DNA of 64,000 nucleotides from Andeanibacterium fulvum (GTDB taxonomy: Bacteria; Pseudomonadota; Alphaproteobacteria; Sphingomonadales; Sphingomonadaceae). Position 1 is the stretch's first letter, and every line of letters begins with the position of its first letter. Location: assembly GCF_037154085.1 (NCBI RefSeq), contig NZ_JBANRM010000004.1, positions 124,001 through 188,000 of the forward strand. The letters are read 5' to 3'. Both the position numbers and the translations under genes were made by a program. This document shows, piece after piece, positions 27,778-36,998 of the stretch. Under the pieces are notes generated by a model, which was not told the origin of the DNA, did not search any database, and saw nothing but the letters and a program-made list of their open reading frames with translations.

Positions 27778-28293
27778 ATGGCACCGGAACTCTCCATTGC
27801 CGACCAACTGGCAATCCGCGACGTCATTTCCCGCTACGCTTGGGCGCTCGACACGGGCGATGTCGAAGACTTCGTTACCTGCTTCTGCAGCGACGGGGCG
27901 CTGGTGTGGGACGCCTTCGAGACACCGATGCGCTGGCAGGGCCATGATGCCCTGCGCCATTTCGCCACGTTCTTCCGCGACCTGCCGACCTCCGCGGGGC
28001 GTCAGCATCATGTGACGAACACGATCGTCAGCCCCTCCCCGGATGGGGCCCGCGCCCGGTCCTATGCAGCAGTGGCCCTGCGCCAGGGAGACGGGCCGCA
28101 CCTGCTGCATGTGATGGGATATTACGAGGATCTGTTTCGCCAGGAAGACGGGAAATGGGGCCTGGCCGAACGCGTCATCCGTGACTGGTCCGGCCCGATC
28201 CTCAAGGAATTTGCCGGGCAGACGGGCGAACACGTCGCCCGTCCCATGCCCCCGCCGCTGGCAGGGGCGCTCTTCCCCGGCAACGGCGGATAA
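27778..28293 (+). CDS. SnoaL-like / NTF2-fold protein
   Basis: A 171-residue protein of the SnoaL-like polyketide cyclase / nuclear transport factor 2 superfamily. The helix DQLAIRDVISRYAWALDTGDVEDFVTCF near residue 10 is the family hallmark, followed by the cone-shaped sheet region (HHVTNTIVSPSPDG, VMGYYEDLFRQEDGKW). Such proteins act as small isomerases, dehydratases or ring-hydroxylating-dioxygenase small-subunit-like folds; many are orphan. It is translationally close to DUF3237 (2) (2-base gap), ending a three-gene plus-strand unit. It converges with the SDR gene. Confidence 0.85.
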   Translation: MAPELSIADQLAIRDVISRYAWALDTGDVEDFVTCFCSDGALVWDAFETPMRWQGHDALRHFATFFRDLPTSAGRQHHVTNTIVSPSPDGARARSYAAVALRQGDGPHLLHVMGYYEDLFRQEDGKWGLAERVIRDWSGPILKEFAGQTGEHVARPMPPPLAGALFPGNGG

Positions 28294-28301
28294 TCGCTCC
28301 G

Positions 28302-29090
28302 TCAGAAGGTCGAGGTCGTCGCCCCGCCATCGATCACCAGGCTCTGGCCGGTGATGTAATTGGCGAATTCGCTGCAGAACATGGCCACGAAGGCACCGAC
28401 ATCGTCGCAATCGCCGAAGCGGCCTGCCGCGATGCGCCATTCGCGGGAAAACTCGGCCACTTCCTGCTCATAGGTCGTGCCATTGGCCCGTGCACGACCG
28501 GTGAACTGCTCTTCCACCGTGGCGCTGTGATGCATGCCGGGCAGGAGGTTGTTGATCATGACGTTGTGCTTGGCGACCAGTTTCGACACGGCCACAGTGT
28601 AGTTCACCAGCGCGGCGCGGGTGCTCCCGGACAGAACCCGGATTTCACCGGGATATTTGGCGGCCACTGTCGCGATATTGACGATCCGTCCCCATTTGCG
28701 TTCCACCATGCCGTCCAGCACACGGCGCATGAACTCGACCGGCGAAAGCAGCGATATGTCGATCGCCTCGCGCCATTGATCGTCGGTAATGGCGCGGTAA
28801 TCGGGCGTGAAAGCTGGCGGCGCGCAAGTACCTACCAGAATGTCCGGTTCGGGACATGCCGCCAGGATACGCTCCCGCCCCTCGGCACTGCTGTGATCGG
28901 CACAGATGGGAACGATTTTGGCTCCGGTTTCTGCGGCTATTTCAGCGCAGGCCTTAAGCAGCCGTTCTTCGCCGCGGGCAGAAACGTATACCTCCGCCCC
29001 TTCGCGCGCCAAAGCAAGGACTGCGCTTCGCCCCATGCCCGCGCTGCCCCCATTGACGATCGCTTTCCGCCCCCTGATGCCCAGATCCAT
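28302..29090 (-). CDS. Short-chain dehydrogenase/reductase-like protein lacking the YxxxK pair
   Basis: A 262-residue SDR-fold protein with the Rossmann motif VNGGSAGMGRS (residues 12-22, TGxxxGxG class) and the C-terminal GQSLVIDGG typical of 3-oxoacyl-reductase-like SDRs. Where the catalytic Tyr-x-x-x-Lys belongs (154-158) it reads SGSTR. The NNAG motif is also altered (VGTCAPP, near 86). This matches a known divergent SDR branch whose chemistry does not use the canonical pair. The ATG at 29090 is used because the fold begins there. It may bind NAD(P) and act as an isomerase, dehydratase or non-classical reductase. It stands alone on the minus strand. Confidence 0.85.
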   Translation of the reverse strand: MDLGIRGRKAIVNGGSAGMGRSAVLALAREGAEVYVSARGEERLLKACAEIAAETGAKIVPICADHSSAEGRERILAACPEPDILVGTCAPPAFTPDYRAITDDQWREAIDISLLSPVEFMRRVLDGMVERKWGRIVNIATVAAKYPGEIRVLSGSTRAALVNYTVAVSKLVAKHNVMINNLLPGMHHSATVEEQFTGRARANGTTYEQEVAEFSREWRIAAGRFGDCDDVGAFVAMFCSEFANYITGQSLVIDGGATTSTF

Positions 29091-29402
29091 TTTTTCTTCC
29101 TTCCCCCTTCGGTCTCGATCGACCAGTCGGTCGTCTATGACATCGGGCCAGTGCGGACAATCCAACCGTCGCCAGCTCCTGCTAGTGGCGAGAGGCCTGT
29201 ATCTCCTGCGCTGGTGCCTTCAGTCTAACCGCAACTTGCCTCCTATTGGCATAGCTGTGGCTTTGAGCACGAGCAGCTACGCCGTTCTGCCACTCAGCCA
29301 AGACGACTAAACGATGTTCCTTGTCAGCGTTTCAATCGAAGAGATGGCGCACACACTGCTTGAAAAGCAGGTGCAGCGGGTTTGGCAGCCCTGCCGAACC
29401 CG
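29091..29402. repeat. Intergenic region with a dispersed mobile-element scar (copy A)
   Basis: No gene in 312 bases. It holds TCTAACCGCAACTTG (29224-29238), identical to a 15-mer at 35909-35923, and GCCACTCAGCCAAG (29289-29302), identical to 53072-53085 and one base different from 40355-40368. These look like remnants of one insertion sequence. The SDR promoter should lie at its left edge. Confidence 0.6.
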
Positions 29403-30743
29403 CTAGCGCCCGAATGCCCGGTTCTCAGCAGCCTTTCTGTCCTCTTCGATGTGCCGCCCTGCCAACAGCAGGACTGGCCCTGCAACGATCGCGATCCCGG
29501 CCGTGATCGCCATGGAATATCGGATGGCCTCATCGCCCCAGATGGCATTGAACTGATCGTTCAGGATGCCCACACCCAGCGGCCCCAGAATATCGCCCAG
29601 CAGTGAGTTGATGAGGAAATAGCAGGCCATGCCCAGCGTGCGTATCCGCGACGGCATGATCTGGACGAGCAGCAGCGAGATCAGGGGCACCGCCATCGTC
29701 ACGGCAAAGCTGTCCACCGCAGCGCCCAGCCCCAGAATCCAGAGATTGGGCGAGAACAGGAACACATATTGCGCCAAGCCCTGCGTCACGAAACACAATG
29801 CGGGCAGCCACACCTGCCACCGTTCGTCCCGACGCATCAACCAAGCCAGAATGAAGCCGGATGAGAGCCCCCCGGCCAGCCCTGCCGCACCGCGTATCGG
29901 CCCCAGCAGGCTAGCGCTTTGAGCCACGTCGATATGATGGACGCGCACCATGAAGGTCGTGTTCCAGATGATGTAGGCATAGAAGGAGATGATCAGCAGC
30001 GAGGCGGCCAGCGTCGTGTAGATATAAGTCCGCCTGCGCAGCAGATAGAAGACAGCGTCCCAGAACGGCGCCTTCTCTTCCGGCGGAGGGCCGCCAGCGT
30101 CGAACTGGCCCCGCTTGGGCTCCTTCACCGTAAGCATGACCAGCAGGCCGAAGAACAGGCCAACGCCGCCTGCAATCCAGTACGCCGTCCGCCAGCCATG
30201 GGTATGCGCGATCCAGCCCGCTGCCGGGGTCAGCAGCAGGGAAGAGATCGACGTGCCCGACACCATCACCGCAAAGGCAATCGGGCGCCTTTTGCGGTCG
30301 AACAGATCGGTCAGCAGCGAGGAGGAAGACGGGTTGGCAGAGGATTCCCCCACCCCCATCAGGAAACGCGTGGCGGCAAGCTGCCAGAAATTCGACACAA
30401 ACCCGGTCAGCAGCGTCATCACGCTCCAGAAGGAAAAGCCGCAGCCGATCACCAGCTTGCGGCTTCCGCGATCCGCCAGCCGCGCCACCGGCACGCCCAT
30501 CACGGCATAGACCAGCACGAAAGCGACCCCGGTGATCAGGCCGAACTGCGTATCGGTAAGCGGCACATCCTCGCGGATCAGCGGGTAGAGCAGCGAGATC
30601 AGCAGCCTGTCGAAATAATTGAACGCATAGGTGATGGTCAGCATCACCAGCGTGTAGACAGACACTGTCGTCCACCCGCCATTCGGGGCAGGAACTCCGC
30701 CTTGCTCCAGCGTGGGAGCATTCTCTTCAGCTGAAGTCGTCAC
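29403..30743 (-). CDS. MFS transporter, spinster-like (copy 2)
   Basis: A 446-residue 12-helix transporter very similar to the MFS at 2441-3814 throughout the N-terminal half (YAFNYFDRLLISLL, TGVAFVLVYAVMG-PVARLAD, GWRTAYWIAGGVGLFFGLL). It starts with GTG (30743), 54 bases after the aldehyde dehydrogenase stop on the same strand, so the two are probably one unit. The paralogy with copy 1, together with paralogous LysR and TonB receptor genes, indicates that related compounds are handled by the two modules. Confidence 0.9.
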   Translation of the reverse strand: MTTSAEENAPTLEQGGVPAPNGGWTTVSVYTLVMLTITYAFNYFDRLLISLLYPLIREDVPLTDTQFGLITGVAFVLVYAVMGVPVARLADRGSRKLVIGCGFSFWSVMTLLTGFVSNFWQLAATRFLMGVGESSANPSSSSLLTDLFDRKRRPIAFAVMVSGTSISSLLLTPAAGWIAHTHGWRTAYWIAGGVGLFFGLLVMLTVKEPKRGQFDAGGPPPEEKAPFWDAVFYLLRRRTYIYTTLAASLLIISFYAYIIWNTTFMVRVHHIDVAQSASLLGPIRGAAGLAGGLSSGFILAWLMRRDERWQVWLPALCFVTQGLAQYVFLFSPNLWILGLGAAVDSFAVTMAVPLISLLLVQIMPSRIRTLGMACYFLINSLLGDILGPLGVGILNDQFNAIWGDEAIRYSMAITAGIAIVAGPVLLLAGRHIEEDRKAAENRAFGR

Positions 30744-30797
30744 GGATATCCTGCCCCGATATGTTCAAGTCATGGAAGTGACCTTGCCCCTTTGGGC

Positions 30798-32210
30798 TCA
30801 GGCCAGTTCCACCGCGTTCATGACATGTGCCTGCGTGTATTCATTCAGGCCCGCTTCGCCCAGTTCGGCACCGATGCCGGACTGCTTGCTGCCGCGGAAC
30901 GGAATGTTCGGATCGATCGCCAGCGTCTGGTTGATCCAGACCGTGCCGGAATCGATCTGGCGCGCCACGTCCATGGCCCGGGCCAGATCCTTGCCCCAGA
31001 CCGAACCGCCAAGGCCGAATTCGGAATTGTTGGCACGCGCGATCACATCGCCGATCTCTTCATATTTCAGCACCGGCAGCACAGGCCCGAACTGTTCTTC
31101 GCGCACGATGGCCGCATCCTCGGGAACGTCGCGCAGGATCGTCGGCGGAATGAAGTAGCCGTCGCTTTCCAGCGGAGTGCCACCGGCGATTACCGTCGAA
31201 CGCTCGCGGGCTTCGTCGAGCATCGAACAGATCTTGTCGAACTGCATCTTGTTCTGCACCGGGCCGATGGTGACGCCCTGTTCGGAACCGTCGCCCACGT
31301 TGGCATCGTCAGCAATGCGGGCGATCTCGTCGCAGAAATCGTCATATAGGCCTTCGGGCACATAGACGCGCTTGATGGCAACGCAGATCTGGCCGGCATT
31401 GGTCATCGCGCCATCGTAGATCTTCCGGGCGACTACCTTGGGGTCGGCATCGTCCAGCACGATAGCTGCATCGTTCCCGCCCAGTTCCAGCGTCACGCGC
31501 TTGAGCGAAGCGGCAGCCGAAGCCATCACCTTCTTGCCCGTGCCGGTCGAACCGGTGAAGGCGATCTTGTCGATGCCCGGATGGCTGGTCAGCGCCTCGC
31601 CCAGATCGTTCTGGTCGGCGATGATATTCACCACACCGGCAGGCAGAACCTCGGCGCAGATTTCACCGAACAGCAGAGTGGTCAGCGGCGTGGTCGGCGC
31701 GGGCTTCACCACCATGGTGTTGCCGGTAACGAGTGCCGGCCCGAGCTTGTTCATCAGCAGGACCAGCGGGAAGTTCCAGGGCGTGATCGCCGCGACCACG
31801 CCCAGCGGGGTGCGGTGTTCGATAACGCGGTTGCCGCCTTCGTCGCGCAGGACCTTGTCCTGCAGGCGGCGGTCACGGAACGCGCGCAGGATGAAGGTGC
31901 AGCCGATCACTTCACCCATTGCCTGGTCAAGCGGCTTGCCCTGTTCGCTGGTCAGCAGGCTGGCAAATTCCGGCGCCCGTGCTTCCAGCCGGGCGGCGAG
32001 CTGTTCGATCATGCCTGCACGATCGTCCGCGCTCAGGCGGGACCATGCGGGGAAGGCATCGCGGGCGGCCTTCACCGCGCGGTCGAGAATGGCCTTGTCC
32101 GCCTTGGGGCACGTGGCAAATGCCTGACCGGTTGCCGGGTTGATCACGTCAAAGTCCGAAACGCCGGCCTCTGCCTTGCCGTTGATCAAAAGATTGAACT
32201 CACGCTGCAC
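30798..32210 (-). CDS. NAD(P)-dependent aldehyde dehydrogenase
   Basis: A 470-residue ALDH superfamily enzyme. The cofactor-binding region is ITPWNFPLVLLMNKLGPAL (about 143-161). The motif FTGSTGTGKKV near 220 precedes the general base in VTLELGGNDAAIV, and the catalytic Cys lies in NAGQICVAIKR near 278. The usual ELGGK/S is ELGGND here, as in some semialdehyde dehydrogenase relatives. It oxidises aldehydes to acids in the cytoplasm. It begins with GTG behind a GGAGG site. A terminator separates it from TonB receptor 2, and it likely shares an mRNA with MFS copy 2. It could remove aldehydes made by the TauD or alcohol dehydrogenase steps; the pairing is inference. Confidence 0.93.
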   Translation of the reverse strand: MQREFNLLINGKAEAGVSDFDVINPATGQAFATCPKADKAILDRAVKAARDAFPAWSRLSADDRAGMIEQLAARLEARAPEFASLLTSEQGKPLDQAMGEVIGCTFILRAFRDRRLQDKVLRDEGGNRVIEHRTPLGVVAAITPWNFPLVLLMNKLGPALVTGNTMVVKPAPTTPLTTLLFGEICAEVLPAGVVNIIADQNDLGEALTSHPGIDKIAFTGSTGTGKKVMASAAASLKRVTLELGGNDAAIVLDDADPKVVARKIYDGAMTNAGQICVAIKRVYVPEGLYDDFCDEIARIADDANVGDGSEQGVTIGPVQNKMQFDKICSMLDEARERSTVIAGGTPLESDGYFIPPTILRDVPEDAAIVREEQFGPVLPVLKYEEIGDVIARANNSEFGLGGSVWGKDLARAMDVARQIDSGTVWINQTLAIDPNIPFRGSKQSGIGAELGEAGLNEYTQAHVMNAVELA

Positions 32211-32258
32211 TGAAATCCTCCACGATTAAAACGCGCCTCCTACCGCGCAGTGAAGACA

Positions 32259-32294
32259 AAATCTCCACCGACCTGCTCGAGCCAGTGGAGATTT
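32259..32294 (-). terminator. Rho-independent terminator of TonB receptor 2
   Basis: AAATCTCCAC (32259-32268) and GTGGAGATTT (32285-32294) form a perfect 10-bp stem with a 16-base loop. Read on the minus strand the stem runs into a T-rich stretch (TTTTGTCTTC), 28 bases past the receptor stop. Confidence 0.7.
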
Positions 32295-32322
32295 CGCCGT
32301 CAGACACCAGGGAACTGGGAGG

Positions 32323-34701
32323 TTAGAACTGGCGGCCGATGGAAAGGCTCCACTCGCGCGGGCGCCCGGGGGTCCCCGCCGTGCCCGCAGAAGAACCCGT
32401 GCCGATGGACGCGTAATATTCTTCCTTGGTGATGTTGGTCACGTTGAATGCGACGTCCCACAACCCATCGGGCGATGACCAGCCGATGCGGGCATTGAGC
32501 AAGCCATAGCCCGCCTGCGAATTCTCGATATTATTGGTCAGGTCGTAATAGACCCGGCTGCGGTAGTTATAATCCGCGCCGAAAGAGATATCGCCGATGC
32601 TACCGGCAGGAACCGCATATTCGGCCGACAGGCTGTAAGTGGTCTTGGGGACCCTGATCGGCTTGCAGGACAGGCACGGTGCACCCGCGATACCGGCGGC
32701 CGAGCCGAGGTCCTTATAGTCGTAGTCGGTCAGGCCGAGGCTGCCGCTGAAGGTCAGTCCGTTGACCGGACGGATCACGGCTTCGACTTCCAGGCCCTGA
32801 ATGGTGGATTCGCCCACATTGGTGCGCGTGATGATCGGCGCGCCCGTATTGGCATCCGGGCCGAAACCGGTCTGCTGGAGGTTCGAATATTCGCCATAGA
32901 ATGCCGACACGTTCAGGCGGAAGCGCCGGTCGAACAGATCGGCCTTGAAGCCACCTTCATAGCTGATCAGGTCTTCCGGTTTGACGATAGTATCCTCGCC
33001 CGGGAACAGCGGGCGCGGGTTGAAGCCGCCCCCACGGAAGCCGGTCGACACTAGGCCATAGACCATGACGTCATCCGTCACCTTGAAATCGGCACCGATC
33101 TTCCAGTCCACCCGGTCATAGGCGGTGGTCCGCACCGAGCGGGGGAAGAACACGTCGCCCTGCCTGAATTCGCCCGCAAACACGCGAATGTAGGAATAGG
33201 TCTTCTTCTCATCCGAATAACGCAGCCCCGCGCTCAGGTTGAGGCGGTCGGTCAGGCTGAGAATGCCGTGGGCGAAGGCGGCCTTGGTCTCGCTGGACAC
33301 GGGGTCGTCCGTCCGCAGTACGATGGGCGGCCAGAACAGCAGTTCGGGGATGTGGATTTCGCTGATGTCGCGGCCCGAGCTGTCGAAGTAGAAGCCACCG
33401 ACAGTCCATTCGAGGCGATCGGCGAAGGAAAGGCCGGACAGGCGCAGTTCCTGGCTGAACTGCTCATGCTCCAGCCAGGTGCGCGACCCGCCGACATCGA
33501 GCGGAGACTGGTCCCCGTCGCGGCTGAACTGGCCGTCATAGGTGCGGTAGGACGTGATCGACTTCAGGCTGATCTTGTCGCCCAACTGCCAATCGATATT
33601 GCCGCGTAGCCCCCAGCTGTCGACCACGCTGATATTGGGCAGGGAAAGCCCGGTCAGGTCCGCACTGAAAGTGGAGTAGCTGGTGTACATGTCCGGCGTG
33701 ATGAAACGCTCGTCATAGGGCACGCCATAATTGGCCATATAGACCAGATCATTGGCATTGCCGAACGTGCCATCGGTGCTGAGGTCGGACTGGGCGATGA
33801 CCTTGTAGGGCGAAGTTTCGCCGCCATCGTGCGAGTAATCCCCGGCAACGGTCACAGTCAGCGCGTCGCTCAGCGTGGCTTTCAGCGTAGCGCGGCCGCT
33901 CCACACATCCTCGCCGCCTTCGGTGCCGACCTTGCAGTCTTCCGCAGTGGTCCGCGGGCGCATCACATAGGCCAGCGGCCCTTCGCCGGTTCCCGTCAGC
34001 GTAGGATTGGCGCAGGCGAAGTCGATCACGTTCATGTAACCGTCGCGGCGGCGCCCATTGGCCGCCACGCGCAGGGCAAGGCGATCCTCGATCAGCGAGA
34101 GGTCCATATGGCCGCGCGCCTCGAAGCGATTGAAGCTGCCAGTGGTCAGCCGCAGCGATGCCGAATTGTCGCCCTTGGGCTGATTGCTGACGAGACGGAT
34201 CGCGCCGCCGATGCTGTTCTTGCCGAACAGCGTGCCCTGGGGCCCGCGCAGCACTTCGACCCGCTCCACATCCAGCAGGTCGAACAGCGAACCGAAGACG
34301 GTCGAATGATAGACATCGTCCACATAGAAGCCCACCGCGCCTTCGACGGCGAAGTTGTAATCCCCTTCGCCGACGCCGCGAATGGAAACGCTAGCGGATT
34401 TGCCGAGGAACGTCCCGCCGCTGGTCAGCAGCATATTGGGCGCGGAATCCGCGACCGTGGAAATGTCGACCGCGCCCTTCTTGAGCAGGTCTTCGCCGGT
34501 CACGGCTGTAATCGCGATGGGCGTATCCTGAAGTGCCTCCTGCCGGAAACGCGCCGTAACCACGATTTCCTGGCCGGTCGGTTCAAAATCAGCCGCTTCG
34601 GCCGCATTACCGGCTTCCTGAGCCGAAGCCTGCCCACCGACAAGCGCGCTGGCGAAAACAGCAGCAGACACGGTCTGACAAAGAAATGTACGGAGCCTCA
34701 T
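32323..34701 (-). CDS. TonB-dependent receptor 2
   Basis: A 792-residue outer-membrane receptor with the signal RTFLCQTVSAAVFASALVGG...ASAQEA. The plug domain contains EIVVTARFRQEALQDTPIAI and RGPQGTLFGKNSIGGAIRL, and the barrel ends LSIGRQF (terminal Phe). It parallels TonB receptor 1 along its full length, including the C-terminal CLSCKP motif and an FACxNPT segment near 230. A GGGGAGG ribosome site precedes the ATG. It is divergent from LysR copy 2, and the 27-bp element sits between them, so LysR-dependent induction is likely. The ligand is probably chemically related to that of receptor 1. Confidence 0.93.
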   Translation of the reverse strand: MRLRTFLCQTVSAAVFASALVGGQASAQEAGNAAEAADFEPTGQEIVVTARFRQEALQDTPIAITAVTGEDLLKKGAVDISTVADSAPNMLLTSGGTFLGKSASVSIRGVGEGDYNFAVEGAVGFYVDDVYHSTVFGSLFDLLDVERVEVLRGPQGTLFGKNSIGGAIRLVSNQPKGDNSASLRLTTGSFNRFEARGHMDLSLIEDRLALRVAANGRRRDGYMNVIDFACANPTLTGTGEGPLAYVMRPRTTAEDCKVGTEGGEDVWSGRATLKATLSDALTVTVAGDYSHDGGETSPYKVIAQSDLSTDGTFGNANDLVYMANYGVPYDERFITPDMYTSYSTFSADLTGLSLPNISVVDSWGLRGNIDWQLGDKISLKSITSYRTYDGQFSRDGDQSPLDVGGSRTWLEHEQFSQELRLSGLSFADRLEWTVGGFYFDSSGRDISEIHIPELLFWPPIVLRTDDPVSSETKAAFAHGILSLTDRLNLSAGLRYSDEKKTYSYIRVFAGEFRQGDVFFPRSVRTTAYDRVDWKIGADFKVTDDVMVYGLVSTGFRGGGFNPRPLFPGEDTIVKPEDLISYEGGFKADLFDRRFRLNVSAFYGEYSNLQQTGFGPDANTGAPIITRTNVGESTIQGLEVEAVIRPVNGLTFSGSLGLTDYDYKDLGSAAGIAGAPCLSCKPIRVPKTTYSLSAEYAVPAGSIGDISFGADYNYRSRVYYDLTNNIENSQAGYGLLNARIGWSSPDGLWDVAFNVTNITKEEYYASIGTGSSAGTAGTPGRPREWSLSIGRQF

Positions 34702-34843
34702 TTAATCCTCCCCTCGCATTTTGCTCGTGCCGCGCCTCTTGGCGTGCGCGGTCCGCACCGGGGGCCGGGTTTATCCACCCGCTCTCATCCCTCGGCGAAG
34801 GGCTGATTATCACCGCCAATTTCCGTTCACTATAACACTGACG

Positions 34844-34870
34844 CGATAATCATTATTGACGGCATGCATA
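34844..34870 (-). promoter_or_regulatory. Shared 27-bp operator-like element, copy 4 (TonB receptor 2 / LysR 2)
   Basis: CG, then ATAATCATTAT (perfect 5+5 dyad, 34846-34856), 8 bases, then TGCATA at 34865-34870. It is 142 bases upstream of the receptor ATG and 35 bases before the LysR 2 ATG, so it could serve both directions. Confidence 0.65.
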
Positions 34871-34905
34871 TTTACGGCCGAATTGCAGGTGAACCGGGAG
34901 GGCAT

Positions 34906-35838
34906 ATGGGCAGGGAAAAACTGCGGGAACTCGATCTGAATCTGCTCGTGATCCTGGACGCCCTGCTGCGCTGCGAGAGCGTTTCACAGGCCGCAGAAGA
35001 ACTGAACATGTCGCAAAGCGCAGTGAGTCACGCGCTGAAACGCCTGCGCGAAGTATTCGGCGATGCCCTGTTCGTCCGCGCGAAGGACGGCATGGCACCC
35101 ACGCCCAGAGCCATCGAGATTTCAGGCTATGTCACTGAGATCATCAGACTGGCACGCGTCACTCTGCTGCCGAGCCACAATTTCGATCCCGAGAAGTCCG
35201 ACCGCCCCTTGATGCTGGCTCTTGGCGACGCGGGCGACATGGCGATCCTGCCAAAGCTGGCCGCCTATCTTCGCGAGCACAATGCAACAGGCAGAATTCT
35301 CTCCCTGCCCTATACCGCCGAAGAGGCCATGCCCTTGCTCGGCGAAGGGAAACTCGATCTCTATGTCGGGACGATCAACACCGCATCTGCCGACATACTC
35401 TGTCAGAAACTCTATGAAGACAGGCTGGTTATCGTAACATCGCAGCACCACAAGATCACCGGCACGATCAGCGTGGAACAATATGCCTCATGCGAGCACA
35501 TCATGCTCCAATCGCGCACACGCGCTCAAACCGGCACGACGATCTTCGACCTGTTCGAGAAGGAAGGGCTCTATCGCAAGGTTCGGATCGAAACCCCGCA
35601 CATGGCATCCATTCCCCTCATTTTGGAAAAGAACGATGGCCTTATTGCCACCACCGCCCTCTCCATCGCTCGATATTACCAGAGATCCGGCAATATAAAG
35701 ATTCTGGAGCCATCCTTTTACCTCCCGAGCCTGACCATCAACCAGTATTGGCACCGGAGGTTCAATAATGACCCGTTCATCCTTTGGGCCCGCCGAACGT
35801 TGTGCGATCTATTCCAGAACAGGGAACTGAATTACTGA
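34906..35838 (+). CDS. LysR-type transcriptional regulator (copy 2)
   Basis: A 310-residue LysR regulator with helix-turn-helix SVSQAAEELNMSQSAVSHALKRLREVFG and an effector-binding domain with GKLDLYVGTI and INQYWHRRFNNDPFILWARR. It is a close relative of copy 1 at 957-1895. The ATG at 34906 has GGGAGG five bases upstream and matches the paralogue's start; an ATG at 34864 would overlap the 27-bp element. Divergent orientation from TonB receptor 2 makes it the probable regulator of that gene. Cross-regulation with copy 1 through the same element is possible. Confidence 0.93.
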   Translation: MGREKLRELDLNLLVILDALLRCESVSQAAEELNMSQSAVSHALKRLREVFGDALFVRAKDGMAPTPRAIEISGYVTEIIRLARVTLLPSHNFDPEKSDRPLMLALGDAGDMAILPKLAAYLREHNATGRILSLPYTAEEAMPLLGEGKLDLYVGTINTASADILCQKLYEDRLVIVTSQHHKITGTISVEQYASCEHIMLQSRTRAQTGTTIFDLFEKEGLYRKVRIETPHMASIPLILEKNDGLIATTALSIARYYQRSGNIKILEPSFYLPSLTINQYWHRRFNNDPFILWARRTLCDLFQNRELNY

Positions 35839-35908
35839 AGGGCGGGCTCAAAGGCGTGTCTACATTCAGAACATTTGACCCAGATAGCGACTTAGATGGT
35901 CGCTGCAT

Positions 35909-35923
35909 TCTAACCGCAACTTG
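35909..35923. repeat. Dispersed scar repeat (copy B)
   Basis: TCTAACCGCAACTTG, identical to 29224-29238, lies 38 bases before the decayed IS6 transposase. This suggests the repeat belongs to the end of that element. Confidence 0.55.
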
Positions 35924-35961
35924 TATCCACACGCGAGTTTTTTGTCGGCAAACAGAGGGCG

Positions 35962-36645
35962 ATGAAGCCCAATTCCTTCAAACGCCATCGCTTTCCGCCG
36001 GAGATCATCCGCCACCCGGTCTCGCCGCATTTCCGGTTCGGCGTGAGCATGCGGGTGTCGAAGACCTGCTCGCAGAGCGTAGGATCGGCCTGAGGTAGAT
36101 ATCTCCGGTGCTGGGCAACAAGTTCGGTCCGGCGATCGCAACGAACATTCGGCGCAGACGCGGCCGTGCCGACGGCCTGCGGCATCTCGACGAAATGGTT
36201 GTTCGCATCGGCGCCAAGTGCATGTCCATGCGGCGAGCTGTCGACAACGAAAGGGAAGCCCTGGACGTACTCGTGCAGAAGCCCGGAACAAGGCCGCCGC
36301 GATGAAACTGCTGAGAAAACTGCGAAAGAACCAAAGCTTCGCGCCGGACAGGATCCTCACCGACCGCCTTGCTTCATACCGGCCTCGTCGTGCGTACAGA
36401 GTGGTTTGGCACTGCACCAGCCCGGGCGATTGCAGGAGAACAATCGGGCAGAAAATTCCCACCTTCCGTTGCGAAGGCACGAACGAAAGATGCAGCGTTT
36501 CCAGTCCCCAGAGCAGGCTCAGCGCTTCGCTTCCACTCACTGTGCGATCTACAACAGCTTCGTCATCCAGCGCCAACTCACCCCAGAGAGACAATGCCAG
36601 ACTTCTGATCAACCGCTTTTGATGTGTAGGATGCCGCGTCAATAG
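35962..36645 (+). pseudogene. Decayed IS6-family (IS6100/IS240-like) transposase
   Basis: Reading across three frames recovers an IS6-type DDE transposase. The start is MKPNSFKRHRFPPEIIRHPV (35962 on). Then comes GNKFGPAIATNIRRRRGRAD with HLDEMVVRIGAKCMSMRRAVD (first catalytic Asp region). Next are MKLLRKLRKNQSFAPDRILTD (second Asp region) and ENNRAENSHLPLRRHERKMQRF (catalytic Glu region), ending near 36645. At least three frame changes and an internal stop make it non-functional. The family normally encodes about 230-260 residues in one frame. A second IS6-like remnant lies at 52656-52850. The element probably mediated the rearrangements that brought the flanking catabolic modules together. 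Confidence 0.8.
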
Positions 36646-36673
36646 CTGCTGGATGAAATTATGCCCTCTTGGC

Positions 36674-36997
36674 CGCAGTATTGCGCTAAATCGCGCTCAA
36701 TCCCGTAAGCGCCGCCTCGTCGAAAGTGCGCGCGAATGGCGCTGGTCGAGCGCACACGATCTGTTCGATCTGGCGCTAAGCGACGGGCCCACCGCCGCTC
36801 GTCCGGTGCTCGACCGCTTCCCGGACATCGCCGCACTGATCGAGGCAAGCGAAGACCTTGAACTTTCGCAGGCTTTGCGCCGCTCGGAACCGGTGGGCCG
36901 CCCATTGGGCGAGGACGCATTTCTCGATCGGGTGGCGGAACTTGCCGGGCGCAATCCCAGACCCGCCAAACGGGGACCAAAACCCGCCAAGGCATAA
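36674..36997 (+). pseudogene. C-terminal remnant of a REP-associated tyrosine transposase
   Basis: The second frame from 36713 to 36997 reads LVESAREWRWSSAH, LIEASEDLELSQALRRSE, VGRPLGEDAFLDRVAELAGR and the closing KRGPKPAKA. This is the familiar C-terminus of RAYT/IS200-like transposases associated with REP sequences. Just upstream another frame gives AVLR-stop-IALNPV, matching the preceding RYIALNPVRAG part but with a stop for Tyr and a frameshift. The catalytic HUH and Tyr region is missing. A REP-type pair is still visible at 62944-63007. Confidence 0.7.
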
Positions 36998-36998
36998 T

